A stretch of 64,000 bases of DNA, taken from positions 1 through 64,000 of the forward strand of contig NSJX01000089.1 of assembly GCA_002286715.1 (NCBI GenBank), written 5' to 3'. Each line of letters begins with the position of its first letter. Position 1 is the stretch's first letter. Origin of the DNA: Dentipellis sp. KUC8613. Its lineage: Eukaryota; Basidiomycota; Agaricomycetes; Russulales; Hericiaceae. Positions 48,645 through 60,873 of this stretch are shown here, piece after piece. Position numbers and translations under genes: made by a program. The notes beneath the pieces are model-generated. The model had not been told where the DNA came from, did no database searches, and saw only the letters and a list, made by a program, of their open reading frames with translations.

Positions 48645-51600
48645 GCCGGGGCGGGGAAGAAGAGCAGGGCGCGCAGGCAGGGGGAAAAGAGAGACGCAGG
48701 CTCGCAGGCGGGCTCTTATACCGCACGCGCACGCGGGCAGCCCTACTTATCGCAGCCCCTCTCCACCGCCCGCGCCCACCTGATGCAGATCGCGGTCATC
48801 TGCCACGCACGCGCTGTCAGTCCCGTAACGCGTAACGGAAGCACGACGCGACTAGCCCGGCGGGGGCTCGAGCTTGCATCGGCGCGGTGTCATCTGCGTG
48901 CTGCGGGCGTCAGCTGGGGTGCGGGGCGGCTGAGGGTGCGGAGGTGCGGTGCTTCGAATTCGTCTTCTGCGTGCATATGTTCGACGTGCTTCGGGCTGAT
49001 GCAGTCGTGCGTTTCGTCGTGCTTGCCGGACGCGGCTGGCTTGCGACCGTGCGTGGCTTTTTGACTTCTGTCACGATAGCGACTCTAGCTGACTTTGCGC
49101 AATTGTGCAGGATTTTTGCGTCACGTCGGCCAGAATACCACCCTAAAACCCGACACTCCATTCTCCGCCTAACGCGAATCTATACCTCGAACACCGTCAG
49201 AATGCCCACAACCTAATCATTTATCGCCGCCACCACACTGCCTGCCGCCGGCAGAGCCTATCATCTGCCCACCACCGCCCCGTCAGATGCTCAAAATGCA
49301 TACTTCTCCCGAAGCCCTTCGATCCGCAGAAGGCATTGCGCTTTGCTACCATGCCTCCACCTCCACCTGCTCGCAGCTGGATGCTGCTTTTTCTCGGATC
49401 ACGATGGTGGTGTTTTTCACCGCGACTAGGCTCGAGTTGAGCTCCATCTCTAGGGACGTGTCATTTGCTCGCCAGTTTTTCCTTGAGCACCCAATTTTCG
49501 GGCTCCCATCGCCTACGCTCGACAGCCTCAGCTCAGCTCAGCTTCTTTCCACATAAGCATCGGCGTTCTATGCTCTCAGCTAGCCGAAGCACCCGATACA
49601 CCTCCACCTCCACCTGCTCTACCCGCTTCCGAAACCTCCATACCACCTGGATCGCCTTTCCCCGGATCACGACATAATCCGCCATCCGAGTCCACACCGC
49701 CAGCCAACCTCACCTGACTCTGAGTCGCCTTCCTCTCTGCGCCGCAGTCACGTTTCGCTACACCATCCTCGCCGCACCCGTCCCCCTCTCCCTCTCGTGC
49801 ACTCGATAATCCCGACACCTATAGCCCTGGCCTCCACAGCCATCCGCGCAACAGCTCCGTCGTCCATACTTACTCTTTCTACGAGTGCAAATCGTGCTCT
49901 GTAGTTACACTGTCGAGACTCGCGCCAGCTTGAGTTGAATGCGCACTGCGTAGACCCGCCACCCGTCCTCTGCCACGTCTTACCCCCCTCCCCGCACTCC
50001 GTCTGTAGCCTGTTGGGGGCGTTCGTCCAACCGCAGTTGCATCCTCTGGGGGCGATGTGTGACTCGTCAATACTAGTAGGCGACTACCGCTGCCAGTGGC
50101 AATTGTCCACCGTCCACCCTCCGCTATCCACTGTTGGGCCGACTGAACGCCATCACTTGGAGAATGCTGCTAAGCTTGTGTGTCTAGCCGATTTGGTTCA
50201 AGTCGGGAGACTTGGCATCTGCACCCGCGCCTGCAGTGCTTGCGCAATTACACGGCATGTAGTATACCGAAATCGAAATTAATGTCCACTGGCAATCATT
50301 GCGGGTACGGCGCCCGGCCCTCCTATACGCCAGCATGCACGCCTCCCCGCACTCCTGCCGGCCCATCGGCGGTGACTCGCCGAGTGCATATGTACGCACT
50401 CTACAGCCTACAGGATCCACGTACCCATTGTCAAGCGCATACGGCAATTCATCATCTCAATCCCGATGTCCACGCTCCAGATCGCACTTCTAGCAGGGCC
50501 CGTCATGGCGCATCCGTGCTAGCGCGCGATGCCTATCCTCACACTCGCACTCGCACTCGTATCCATACCGGCGCATCTACTCGCCGAGTGCATACATATA
50601 TACACCCAAGATCTACCACATGAGTACTTCCATATATACCCCCTCCTAGGTCTGCAGGATCTACATTCCTGTCTCCAAGCCCCCCCACACGGCATCCGTG
50701 CCCGACGTCCAGAGTCAAAGACAGATCTAGAGGCGCACACGGCATCCCACCGGACGTGGACGGCATTCTTGGAGCGCGCTGATCAGCTCGCGATCGGAAG
50801 CGAAGCGGAATACAATGGGTAATCGGGTACTTATGGTATGGGCGTGGCCAATAGCTATATACTGTACAGTGTAGGATCGGATCGGCATTGGCATTGGCGG
50901 GCGCTTGATCAGTTCCGTGTTGTATTATGGAACAGGGCAGGGCAGGGCAAGGTAGGATATTGGGCAAGTATTAGTAAGTGCTTTGCTTTGCTTTGCTTGT
51001 ATATTCGAGCTCTGTATATGTAACTTGACCGCGTTCGCATTTCATTCCATCTCTGAATCGGCACGTACGATCCTCAGGTCCTCGGTAAGTAAGTAACAAG
51101 TTGTTCGGGACCCACTGCGCATATACTGACACTGACACCCACATCCACCTACACGCACGTCGATCCCCCGCGCTTGGGCAGCCCAGGACCCAGACTTCAT
51201 TAGCCCAGACCCAGATTCTGATCCTAGACTTGACCGGTGCCCCAATCGACCGCCCACGCCAAACGCCACGCCACACGAGACGCCAGACAGCCAAGGGAGC
51301 CGAACAAGCCAACGGAATGCATACACGCACGGACAGACGACGGGGCCAGGAGACGTAGACCCAGATGCAGATCCCCTGATCACCGATCTCGCCGTAAGGC
51401 CTGCTGGAATGAAGTTAAGAGCCTCAGCCTCCACGAACGGCAGCCGAAATGCCAGAAAGCGACAATCGAATAACCAGAACTGGATATCGAACGAGCGATC
51501 GTACCGCGTCGTGCCTTGTGCAGTACTGAGCATGTCGTGCTCGTATACGTATTGGGAGACGCACAGGGGGGGGTATTGATATTCATGTCGGGCCAGTGGT

Positions 51601-53224
51601 GTTACAGTATATATGTGTGGGCGTTTCACGTTCATGGCCGGGAGGAGAGAGAAGGGTTCCGAGTGTGTGAGTGGATGTAGGGGGTTTGAGGAGTGTGGAT
51701 TGCCAGATATGTACGTGTTGTGTAGAGCATAGACTAAAGCGGGCGCGGTGCGCGTTTGGAGGTGCGATCATGGGTATATGAGAAGCCCGAGACGAGGTGG
51801 ACGAGCAACTGCCGGCTGGAATTCGACCCTTAAGCCTAAGGTCGGTGTTGGCTCGGTGACCCGCAGCCCGTGCATCGATGCGCAACCTACAGCTGTAGCG
51901 CATAAGTCGAAGATCAAAGGACCTGAGACCATATGCGTTTGACACAGCAGTGAGCGAGACGAAATGCACAGGGGCGATACTGCACTGGAGGATGCAATTG
52001 AATGCACGCGGAGTATCAGCGTGAAAATTCGCGTCTTGAAGTTTGAGCATTAGCCCGAGCTCTGGAAATGCGCTGCGCTGCATTTCTGCATTCCTGCGGC
52101 AGCCATATTCAGAACCGGAGACCGCGATGGACCCGAGCGACAAACGGAGACACAGCCCGAACCAGGACGACAGCCAGAGCCAGACCCAGCACCGACGCAG
52201 GCCGGCCCCATCACCCAGCGAACCCAATCCCAGCCTCCACAACCAGACCCAATTCGATCAACGGACCCAGTCATCCTGTCACCGCGTCATGATCAACCAG
52301 GGCGCGGACCAGCACCGAATGCGGAAAGCAGCAAGGTTAAACGTCGCCCTCGCGCTCTCGGTCGAGTGCCGCCTTCTCGGTAGCTCGGTAGCAATGACAG
52401 TGGGCCACCCGAGGCCGCATGCACGATGCACGATGCACGATGCGCGGCACACACGGTGCCGGGACATGTACGAGTGCTATATGCGCGTGGCGGCGTGGGG
52501 GGTGGGGTTATTATAGCGTGCCGGCACCGGTATAGGTGGTCCTGGCCCCTCGATCCTAGATGTTGAATACTTCCACTGCAAGGACAAACCACGCACGACG
52601 TACCGTGCACCACCTATCGATACCACGCATCTCCCACCGACAATACCACCCAACCCAGATCCCGAAATCCACAACGAAAGGGTGAGCGGCGCAGTGGGAG
52701 AACACAACAGCGGCGGCACACGCGCGCACCCATCCCGGTGGGAGCCCGCGCCCCTTTTGTAGCTGCGCGCAAGAACCGCGGCGGCGCGGGCGGGGCGTTA
52801 GAAGTGCCGACACCGAGCGCGAGCACCGAGAACAGAGCGCTGAGCGCTGACGCCGAGCCCGAGGACTGAGCGCCGAGGCCGGTACGGTGCGGGGTGTGGG
52901 CTATGAGATGTGAGATGTCGTATGGAGGCGGGGATACTCGTACTACATAGTACCATGGGGAGCGCGGCGAATGTAGATGAGGACATCGGGTATTGGATGT
53001 AGAATGCAAAGGACGGCTGCTTCGGCCATCGCATTGACAGTGCCGACAACAACCGGGCTTGCCTACAGTTACAGTTGCGTTCCACAGCGCCGGAACTGTA
53101 ACAGCCCCAGCCATCGACGAGAAGCGAGCCCAGTCTAGACCCGTCATCCCGCTGCGAACCGCCGCCCCGCAAAGGCGACAGCACGCGTATCAGCCTTAGC
53201 CTTTAGAGCGCGCCGCGTCCGCAA

Positions 53225-53335
53225 ATGGGATCCGGAGCCGCGGGGGAAGGGAAGAGTGAAGGGAAGAGAAGAGTGAGAAGGCGCAGGAGGAGGAGCAGGA
53301 GGAGAAGGAGAAGGGCGCGGGTGCGCACGGCGATT
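53225..53335. repeat. Polypurine tract
   Basis: A plus-strand stretch of about 95 bases inside these limits is nearly all A and G (GGGAAGGGAAGAGTGAAGGG onwards, then GGAGGAGGAGCAGGAGGAG). Such mirror-rich purine runs can adopt triplex forms. Confidence 0.75.
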
Positions 53336-53764
53336 TCGCGGGTGATGCCAGGCGATTCCTCCGTGTGGCAGGTCTCTGGTCTCTGGTTTCACGTTTCAGG
53401 TGTCGAGTGTCGAGCTTTGGGTTTCCGGAGGCGGGGGTTGGGTGGCGAAGTATGCATATGTGAAGTGGCGCCATGGGGGCGGGTTTGGATAATGAGGCGG
53501 GGAGGAGGCAAAGTGTATCATTTGATAGCCTCATAGCCATGTAGCTATAGACGAGATCACGAGCATTGACATTGGTTATGCAGAGCACTGCTTGAGCTTG
53601 ACAGTCTCTTCATCCAAAATATCCACAACTTCGCGAGAGGGAATCTAAAAATTGACCTTGCACACGTACCCGCAGGTACGGGTTCCATGGGTTGGGTTGG
53701 GTTACACGTCTCCCCTCCCCGCCCAGCCCCACCCAGCACACGGGGCCGGCCCGCTCGGACGCAG

Positions 53765-53790
53765 TGCCTGCCTGCCTGCCTGCCTGCCTG
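53765..53790. repeat. (GCCT)n tetramer repeat
   Basis: Six perfect GCCT units followed by GACGTCGACGTC. Confidence 0.85.
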
Positions 53791-54892
53791 ACGTCGACGT
53801 CCATGTCTCGATGCTGCGATGTCATGCAATTCGCCGTATACTGCACGTACCGCGTGGAGACCCCAGCCGTCACGGTGACGGTCCGCGCGGCACTTTGTCA
53901 TGGCGCTCGCGCGGAGGGTGAGTCTGGAGTCTGGGAGAGAGATTAGGCAGGGTGCGGGGACGGGGAGAGGCGCACCCCGCGGGGAAGGGGAAGGATGACG
54001 GGAGATGAACCTCACTGCGAGGTGCACGGTGAAAGGGTCCTGTACGTCTGCCCTGTACGTGGTGGCGGCGTGGTGGTGGAGCTGCCCGTCCGCAGACGGC
54101 ATTAGCACTCGAAGCTCGAAGGGCGAAGGGCGAAGCCGCATGCCGAGCTCGTATGCGCGCGTGCGCAGAGTTGTGCCGCAGGGGCAGTTTGCGGACGCGC
54201 AGGCCCATACATGTACATAGCTCCCTGCTCTTCGACGTCGACGTCCTGGGCGCGGAAGCTCTTCCTTCGTCGCTGATCGCCCTGCGGCGGGTTGATGTAT
54301 GTAGTCCATACCGTTTGTTCGGCAGAACCTCGCGCACGGCGTCCGGGTGTCTGCAGCCGTGTGCGTATGTGCAGCGGCTGGCGTGGGCGCGGGCGTGGGC
54401 GTGGAGCGGCAGGGAAGACGAAGGCGAGAGGCAGGCGAGAGGGAGAGCACTGGCAAGAGGGCAGGCACGCTAGCGCTAACGCTGATGAACTCAGATTCGG
54501 ATTCGAATGTGCGTCACGGCCGGCCGGCACCAATGCTGCCAGCCCCGCACGCCCATAGCATAGCATACCCACCGACCGAGAGCGAGCGCGAACGCACCGC
54601 CGTCCTATGGCGATAACCGCGCAGAGAACCCAGTACTCGTGGGACGGTGCGGTCTCTGCGCGAAGTTGCCCGATATGGCTGATGGGGCAGATTGCCTCCG
54701 CGCACCACTTCTTCTTACTTGCGTACATGTACATGTACCGGCCGACAAAGGAGATCCCGGGTCGGCGGGGGTGCAGGTGCAGGTGCAGATGTGGGGCGAT
54801 AAAGTGTGCCGCGCTCAGGGCGGGACCTCGCGATGTGATGATGGCGCAGGGCGCAAATGGGGCTCGCGACGGTCTTTGGGGACGTGCAGGAC

Positions 54893-54927
54893 CGAGGGTC
54901 GAGGGTCGAGGGTCGAGGGTCGAGGGG
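54893..54927. repeat. (GAGGGTC)n heptamer repeat
   Basis: Five units of CGAGGGT, nearly perfect. Confidence 0.85.
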
Positions 54928-55705
54928 TGCTTCGCGAAGCGTTGCTGGATCAGTACATAGGAGTGTCGTCCGCTGGGGGTGTGTATGTGCCGATCGACGG
55001 CCCCGGGGAAGCGCGTTTGGGTCTGGACTTAACTTGCCAGAAGGTTCCAATCCACATGGCGTTCTGCAATCCCGGAATTAGTGTGTCAACTCGTCGTCGA
55101 TATCAGAACCGAGTCGGTGTTTTCTCTAACGTCGTCGGCGATGAAGAGTTTCGCAGCGATCGGGTGCAGACGACATACCGTGGGTCAGTCATTCACGATA
55201 TTCCACCGAGCTGAAGTTTCCGGGATCACCTATAGGCAATTTCTGATGGTTTGGTCAAGACGGTCGGAAATGCTCCGATGACGGTTGACATCTACTAGAC
55301 TCAAGGTGAGTACTGGCCGTCGCACGATCTGGCAGAATGATCCTGATCAATTACCGACCGTCAGAAGGCTTCAAGGATTGCGTCAATGAAATGCCTGAAG
55401 AAATGAGCGTACTGAGACATTTCGGATTGCAATGTCGCCGCCGTCGTTCGGGATGATGGAGGGAGTATGTGGCTGCTGTGAAGAAAGCAGATAATGGCGG
55501 TAACAACGTATATAACGGCAACGTCGTTCAAAATGGTAATCCGCCTGCCAAATCCGTCGACTCAAATATAATTCGTAAAAAATGGTCTACAGCGTAGTAA
55601 GTGTTGTTATCTATAACTTGGTTGATGATACATATATGTTACAGGGATGTGAGTAGAAGCGCCATGCATTCAGGCCAAATTGTAAGTATTCTCTTCAGTC
55701 GTTAT

Positions 55706-57170
55706 TCAGAATTTCGCGGGCACAGCGCTGTCCTCGATCAGAGGTGCAAAGATACCGTTGAGCACTCCAGCGAGCCGGATTCCACCCAGTGCCAGTAAGT
55801 GCTCGACCAACCACTCCTTCTCGATCCTGCCCGCATACTCGGGCGTGTCCAGCTCCAGGTAGTCATTGCGCCTGGGTCGGCCCTCGGCCTCAAAGTCGCC
55901 CCACAGCAGCTCGCGCATCTCCTCGTCCCCGCACGACGTGCCGCGGCACTCGAACTCGTCGTGGTCGTGATCAAAGTCATCGTAAGCGGCGTGTCCGTAC
56001 GGCGGCTCGTCCATTTCCTTCGGCCACACGAGGTCGCAGTTCAGCTTGTGGATGGGCACAGCCCACGCGTACGGGCAGAGCGTGTCGTCGTCCGTGTCCT
56101 GCGCGGGCTGGCGGAGTGGGAAGATGTCGAGCACCGCCTGTCCGAGCTGCGCGAGCCAGCCTGTGCTTTGGCTCTTCGACGAGTCCGGGCAGTCGAGCCA
56201 GCCTTCCACGTCGTCCTCCCACCGGCCTTTGTGAGCGTTGCCTACACCAACGCCCTCCCACATCAGCTTGCGGATGAATGGGTCGTAGATCGCGCCGCGG
56301 AGTGCTGCTTCGACTGCGGGCACTGGGAGCGGGAGAGAGTAGTTCGAGGAGCGGGGTATGCCGCGGAGCGCCTTGGCGATGAGGAGTCCATCCCACAGCG
56401 AGTGTAAGTCTGGCAATTGCGTTCGATAAACGAAAATATGGAGAGAAAATACAGATGCACGACGTACTGGTCACTCGGCCGTCCCACGACACCTTATCCC
56501 CATTCCCGCCACGGTCGCGCCCGGTCAGGTGCAGCGGCTGGTGCATATCGCCCACAAAATGGATCAAGAACTTCAGCGCCTCCTCCGCCCTGTCAACATC
56601 CGCGCTCCAGCGCAGGCGCCCCTGTGCAGCTACGGCATCCTGCACGAAGTCCTCGAGGATCGTCGTGACGTTGCGGATCGCGGAGAGCACGTTCCCGCCG
56701 TCGCGCCCCGCCCAGCCTTTGTCCCCGGGGAAGACGCACGTGTCGGACGGGTGGTCGCCCACGGCGCCGACGTAGTGCAGCGGCGCGGACCACCGCATGC
56801 GATACTTGAAGCGGTCGGCCCAGGTCGAGGCCGGCGCGAGGAAGCAGGTGTCTGAGAGGCTGTCGGGGTACAGGATGGAACAGAGCAGAGGGAGGACAGA
56901 GGGGTGGAGGTGGATTTGGGCGATGGTCGCGACAATTTCGTGACCTGAAAGGATGTGTTAGCAGCTGTTCGCATTCATGTGTACTGTAGAGAGTGATTTC
57001 TGGAGTCTCCGAACACGACGACACAGGAAAGTGTCGTATTTTGTGACGCTGAAATGAGAAGGACGATAAGACAAATGAAACGCACCTGCAGCCCCCCACG
57101 CTAGAGCACTAGGCAAAGAGCCCAAGCCCACCAGCGCCGCCCCACCAACGACAAGTTTGCTAAAACGCAT
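55706..57170 (-). CDS. Secreted S1/P1-family nuclease
   Basis: An extracellular zinc-dependent nuclease/3'-nucleotidase for RNA and single-stranded DNA. The signal peptide MRFSKLVVGGAALVGLGSLP...ALA is followed by the mature N-terminal Trp of WGAAGHEIVATIAQ, whose amino group is a metal ligand in this family. The other ligands are recognisable: GH, WADRFK, APLHYVG, FLIHFVGDMHQPLH and NLHSLWDGLLI. Later comes RGGNGDKVSWDGRV. It ends EDSAVPAKF with TGA at 55706-55708. The F-x-D that contacts the base in nuclease P1 (LHFID) reads LHYVG here. An acidic, His/Asp-rich insert (YDDFDHDHDEFECRGTSCGD) lies near the C-terminus. Start and signal peptide fix the ATG at 57170. Cys pairs suggest disulfides, which fits secretion. 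Confidence 0.93.
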
Positions 57171-57817
57171 GATAGTGGTGGTAAGAGATAACGCGTAGCA
57201 CGTCGGGCTATGCACGCTACGTCGTGGGCTTATATACCACACGAGAACAAGGATTCCCAAATGGCAACACAACAAACGTGTTCCCCCAGCGTCGTGAAGG
57301 GGGACCAAAGAGGAACGTGGGCGGCCAAAAGACAAAGGGCGTTAGAAACGGAAAGGACAGCCATTTCGTCGACCTCCGCGCCAGCAACAACAAAGACGCG
57401 CCCATTAGGGTGCGCACGTGACTCTCAAGAAGGAGAGGCAAATTCGAGGGCTTCTCCCGCCTCGAGGGGGCGAAGATCCAGCTGCGATCGGCTGCTGCCT
57501 CATACAAGGTACAGTGTATATGCATTACAGGCGTTACATGTCTATATAAATAGGGACAGGTGACTGCAGTCACTGGTGGTGCTAGATAAATAAGGACCCG
57601 GCGGCCCTCGGTGATTCAGATAAATAAGGACTCGGTGTCCTTGTACGGATCTAGAGGCCTGTTCTGGTCGACACAGGCCGTGTGCGATAGAATATGGATA
57701 GCAATCATGTCTGAGTTAGGATACGCTGCTGAGATGGCACTATAGAATTGTTTCATTAAACGCGTCCGCGGAGTTCACACATCTGCTCACCTTCATTAGC
57801 CTCGGGCGAATGCACGT
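57171..57817. promoter_or_regulatory. Promoter of the S1/P1 nuclease and 3' flank of the P450
   Basis: The minus-strand TATATAAG at 57229-57236 is about 60-66 bp upstream of the nuclease ATG. Farther upstream, an 11-14-bp motif AGATAAATAAGGAC occurs twice in direct orientation (about 57583-57597 and 57616-57630). Each copy is followed by a CGG-containing tail. No gene is seen. Confidence 0.5.
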
Positions 57818-60300
57818 CTAATCCCAGCCTCCCAGGCTGTCGTCATCGCTTCCGGCAGAAGCTTCAATCTCCTGCATAATACGAAGAACGAGTGCCTCTG
57901 CTGCTTCCGATCTCGGAACAAGCCTGCACTTGAACGGCTTCGGTTGGCTGCAATGCAATTGCTTCAATGGCAGGCGCAGGTCCGCATGAGGTCACGCACC
58001 TAATGAAGCCGTCATAGTCTACCTCGGGCTCAATGTCTACGCCATCGTCCCCTACAGCCTTGACTATCCTGAAGATATATAAGATAGACGCAATGTATAT
58101 GAAGATAGAATTGTCCGCGAGATGCATGCCAGGGCAGATCCTACGGGGCAGCCATGTCAGTCATAAACATGGAACACTGCATCACCAATTAGCTCAGGGG
58201 ACAAACCGACGGCCGAAGCCAAAAGCAGTCCAACTCGGGTCCTCCATCTTGTCGAGCGCCCTGAGTGCCCCTGCATCGTCGAGGAAGCGCTCGGGCAAGA
58301 ATTCATACGGCGAGTGATATGTCCGCTCATCATGGAGAATTGACCTAGGGTTAAGATATATGTATAGAGCTCGCGTGCGAACTCAAAACACGCACCAAAT
58401 ATTGGCGTACACCGTAGCACCCTTCTCAATGAAGAACCCATTGTACGTATCGTCCTTTGTTACTCGGTGCGCTAGTCCTGGAGAACTTATTGAGCCATCG
58501 CGAGCCGTCTGGCGGATGCAACGGTCGGTACCTAGAGGTACGGAGGGGTTCCAACGCCAGACCTCCTTGATCAAGGCATTGACGTATGGCAGACGCGCGC
58601 GGTCGTCAAGCGTGGGCAGACGTAAAGAGGATCCATCAGGAGAGCCGAGAAGAGCATCTAGCTCGGCCTGTGCGCGCGTCTGCACATCGGGATAAACCAC
58701 CATTGCGAGGAGGAACGACAATAGCGTAGAAGGCGTCTATTCAACGTCCTTCTTTATTGAATTCTGCTACAAACAGCAGATTTTGGGGGTGCGTACGGTT
58801 TCGGCTCCACCTGAGTATACATAGAAACTGAATCAGCTCGATAGTTCTGATGGGCTATGCGCAATGATGAACATACCAGAATATAAAGAAGCTGCTGCGG
58901 CCTTGATAAGTTCTTCATCGCGGGTAGGCGATTTGCGAGACAACAAGGTGGACACCATGGACTTAGGTGCAAAATTTCTTAGCTTTGGGATACATCAGTA
59001 TCATAGAGGCCGTGAACAATGGTCACGCGTACCATCTGGTGCTTTGTGTAGAGGAACGGAATATCGTAGAGCTTTTCTCGATCTTCCTTCATCTGCTTGA
59101 CCTTACTGTGGAACCCTGCGCCAGGAACCCACGGCGGTATGTGTCTCACTGTGAACATTTTTAGCAACCCTTCGGTTCAAACAGGCACTTAATGTGGTGC
59201 CAAATAAAACCGCAGCCGCAGCCGCAGCCCCCCGGTTCGGACTTACAGAACGGCCAATACTCCACCCAGAACGCCCCAGGCTCCGAGGCGACAGAAAAGC
59301 CTAACATCGCATCGTTCACAATCTGTACCAATTTATCGTGGTCGTGGTCGTCAGCCGACGGTTGATATCCATAAGTCAGTCGCAATATGAGCGCTGCAGA
59401 GGACCTGCATCGGGATGCATCGACTCGGCACAAGCGAGTGATCGTAGGACAGCGCGACGCACTGGCGTATCGGGTTGCCAAAATCGCTACCAGCGGGATA
59501 CTGCTTCCCCGTGATGAGAAGACGGTGCAGCAGCTTCGTACGCTCTTGCTCTTGCATAGAGACAAAGGAGGACTGGGAGCACGCCTGAGGGCCTATGGAG
59601 TTGTGGAAGAGTTTGCGCAAGGCGCGGAAGCGGGCGTTCGAGTGCACTGGGTGGGGCGATTCTGGAGTTGCAGTATGCGTAGACGAGTTATCGTAGTTTG
59701 CGTATCCCAGTCCCAGGTTCCATCCTACCCTAGGAGGCGAGATTATGCATGTCTATTAGTGTTTCGACTGTGGAGAGCCAAACACGTACAATTCCCCCGC
59801 CATTATTGCAGATGGACGGTCAGAATAAATGTCACCTGGCCATATAATGAAGTCATAGATTATTTTTCCCGGACGACTCAAACATACCTCTGGCATCGAA
59901 GAGTTCGCTTATAGCTGCAGCAGACCCAAGAACAATCGTCTTCTCACCAAGAGACGAGAACTGGAAAACATCACCTGCAACCGTCCCAAAAAAAAGCAAT
60001 AATTAGATATCTCCGACCGTTGAGAGCACACCGCTTATGAACCAATTACACACCGTACTTCTTCGACCACTCGTCGAATTTCAACCAATGCTTTCGTGAA
60101 GGCAACTGCAGTGCATTTCCTACAATGGGCCACCCAGGCGGGCCGGGAGGATACGCCCGTCGGCGCTGCACGGATCCGCGCACCACGAAGGCCAAAAAAA
60201 GGCAAATGACGGTGACGACAAAATCAAGCCCGCGAGCTCCATACAGGCCAGATGCGAGGTAGCCAGCAGAGTCGCGGAGTGTAGGGATTACTAGAGGCAT
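57818..60300 (-). CDS. Cytochrome P450 monooxygenase
   Basis: A membrane-anchored, heme-thiolate monooxygenase. It starts MPLVIPTLRDSAGYLASGLY with an N-terminal TM helix (FVVTVICLFLAFVV), then the proline hinge YPPGPPGWPIVGNALQLP. Other exons give FQFSSLGEKTIVLGSAAAIS, RFRALRKLFHNSIGPQA and VPGAGFHSKVKQMKEDREKL. The I-helix is GGAETTPSTLLSFLLAMV, the K-helix ExxR is KEVWRW, the PERF motif is LPERFLDD, and the heme loop FGFGRRICPGMHLAD spans an intron. Removing a last intron gives a C-terminus FISQPKPFKCRLVPRSEAAE...LGGWD with TAG at 57818-57820. The unspliced frame stops at 57864 and lacks this typical ending. It resembles the many basidiomycete P450s annotated as O-methylsterigmatocystin oxidoreductase-like; the substrate is unknown. 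Confidence 0.92.
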
Positions 60301-60873
60301 GCGAGTTTGGATCTAAGGTGATGGGGCTAGAGACGGAGTTGCGAAGGGTCGGTACTAGTGCACCATGCGCCGTCCAGACCATGTAGGCCGTACGCAAGAG
60401 GCGTGTTCAAGTCGTGTTAGGGGGTTTGGCGGCGCCTGGATATGGCTGTACATGAGCATGGATCCGGAGTTCCGATGGATTCTCCGAATTCAGGTCGTCC
60501 GAGCCTGACACACCTCAATGGATCTGAGGAAGATTCTGATTATCTCACCTGAGAGGGTCTCGTCTGATGCAGACACGTAGTTAGATGTAGGATGAAGCAG
60601 TACTGAGGCTCGCATCTGAGCCAGCGACCAGCGACATCAATGATGAGCCTACGGAGGCAAATCCTAGAAAGGACTCGGCCCATTATATATTTACTAATTA
60701 TTTATCCTTGTATAACTGTTCAAATAAGTGGCTTGAATGGCTGCTGCCGGTCTAATATATAGGTCGTTACAAGATCGTCGAGTATTTGAATGCTGGCATC
60801 CAATTATCGAGTGCTACAGACTCAGACTATAAATACAGCATACACCCTTCGTGTATCGTGATACATTGAATAA
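60301..60873. other. Intergenic between P450 and seven-TM gene 3
   Basis: This is the P450 upstream flank and the 3' flank of seven-TM gene 3. It is AT-rich near 60680-60860, and no gene is visible. Confidence 0.5.

Larger units (their letters stand above)
40691..55705. other. About 15 kb without a supportable gene, rich in slippage-type repeats
   Basis: Neither strand shows an exon chain, domain or conserved motif between the bHLH start and the S1/P1 nuclease stop. ORFs are short, overlap on both strands and have biased composition. The longest single-frame ones are 303 codons at 53557-54468 (minus) and 219 codons at 51583-52242 (minus), and both look random. Instead there are dozens of short direct repeats with 4-18 bp periods, listed separately where clear. 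Examples not listed: 41911-41945 (GCGATGG-like), 42345-42364 (CCTACA), 44485-44507 (GGAGCT), 46073-46092 (TAATG), 47262-47282 (CCAAAG), 47880-47920 (GAT-rich) and 54770-54792 (GGTGCA). The first few hundred bases must hold the bHLH promoter. No tRNA, rRNA or transposon coding sequence was recognised. Confidence 0.65.

Noticed and set aside
53557..54468. 303-codon minus-strand ORF in the gene desert
   Set aside because: It runs through a (GCCT)n microsatellite, is low in complexity (Arg, Pro, His, Ala) and has no motif. Other frames are similarly open because stops are rare in GC-rich DNA.
40691..55705. Transposable element or provirus filling the desert
   Set aside because: I found no reverse transcriptase, integrase, transposase or long terminal repeat signature, and the repeats are short slippage types rather than dispersed element ends. 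Highly decayed elements cannot be excluded by eye.
57864..57866. Stop at 57864 as the P450 C-terminus
   Set aside because: Removing a GTGCGT...TTGCAG intron restores the typical P450 ending QPKPFKCRLVPRS and moves the stop to 57818-57820.
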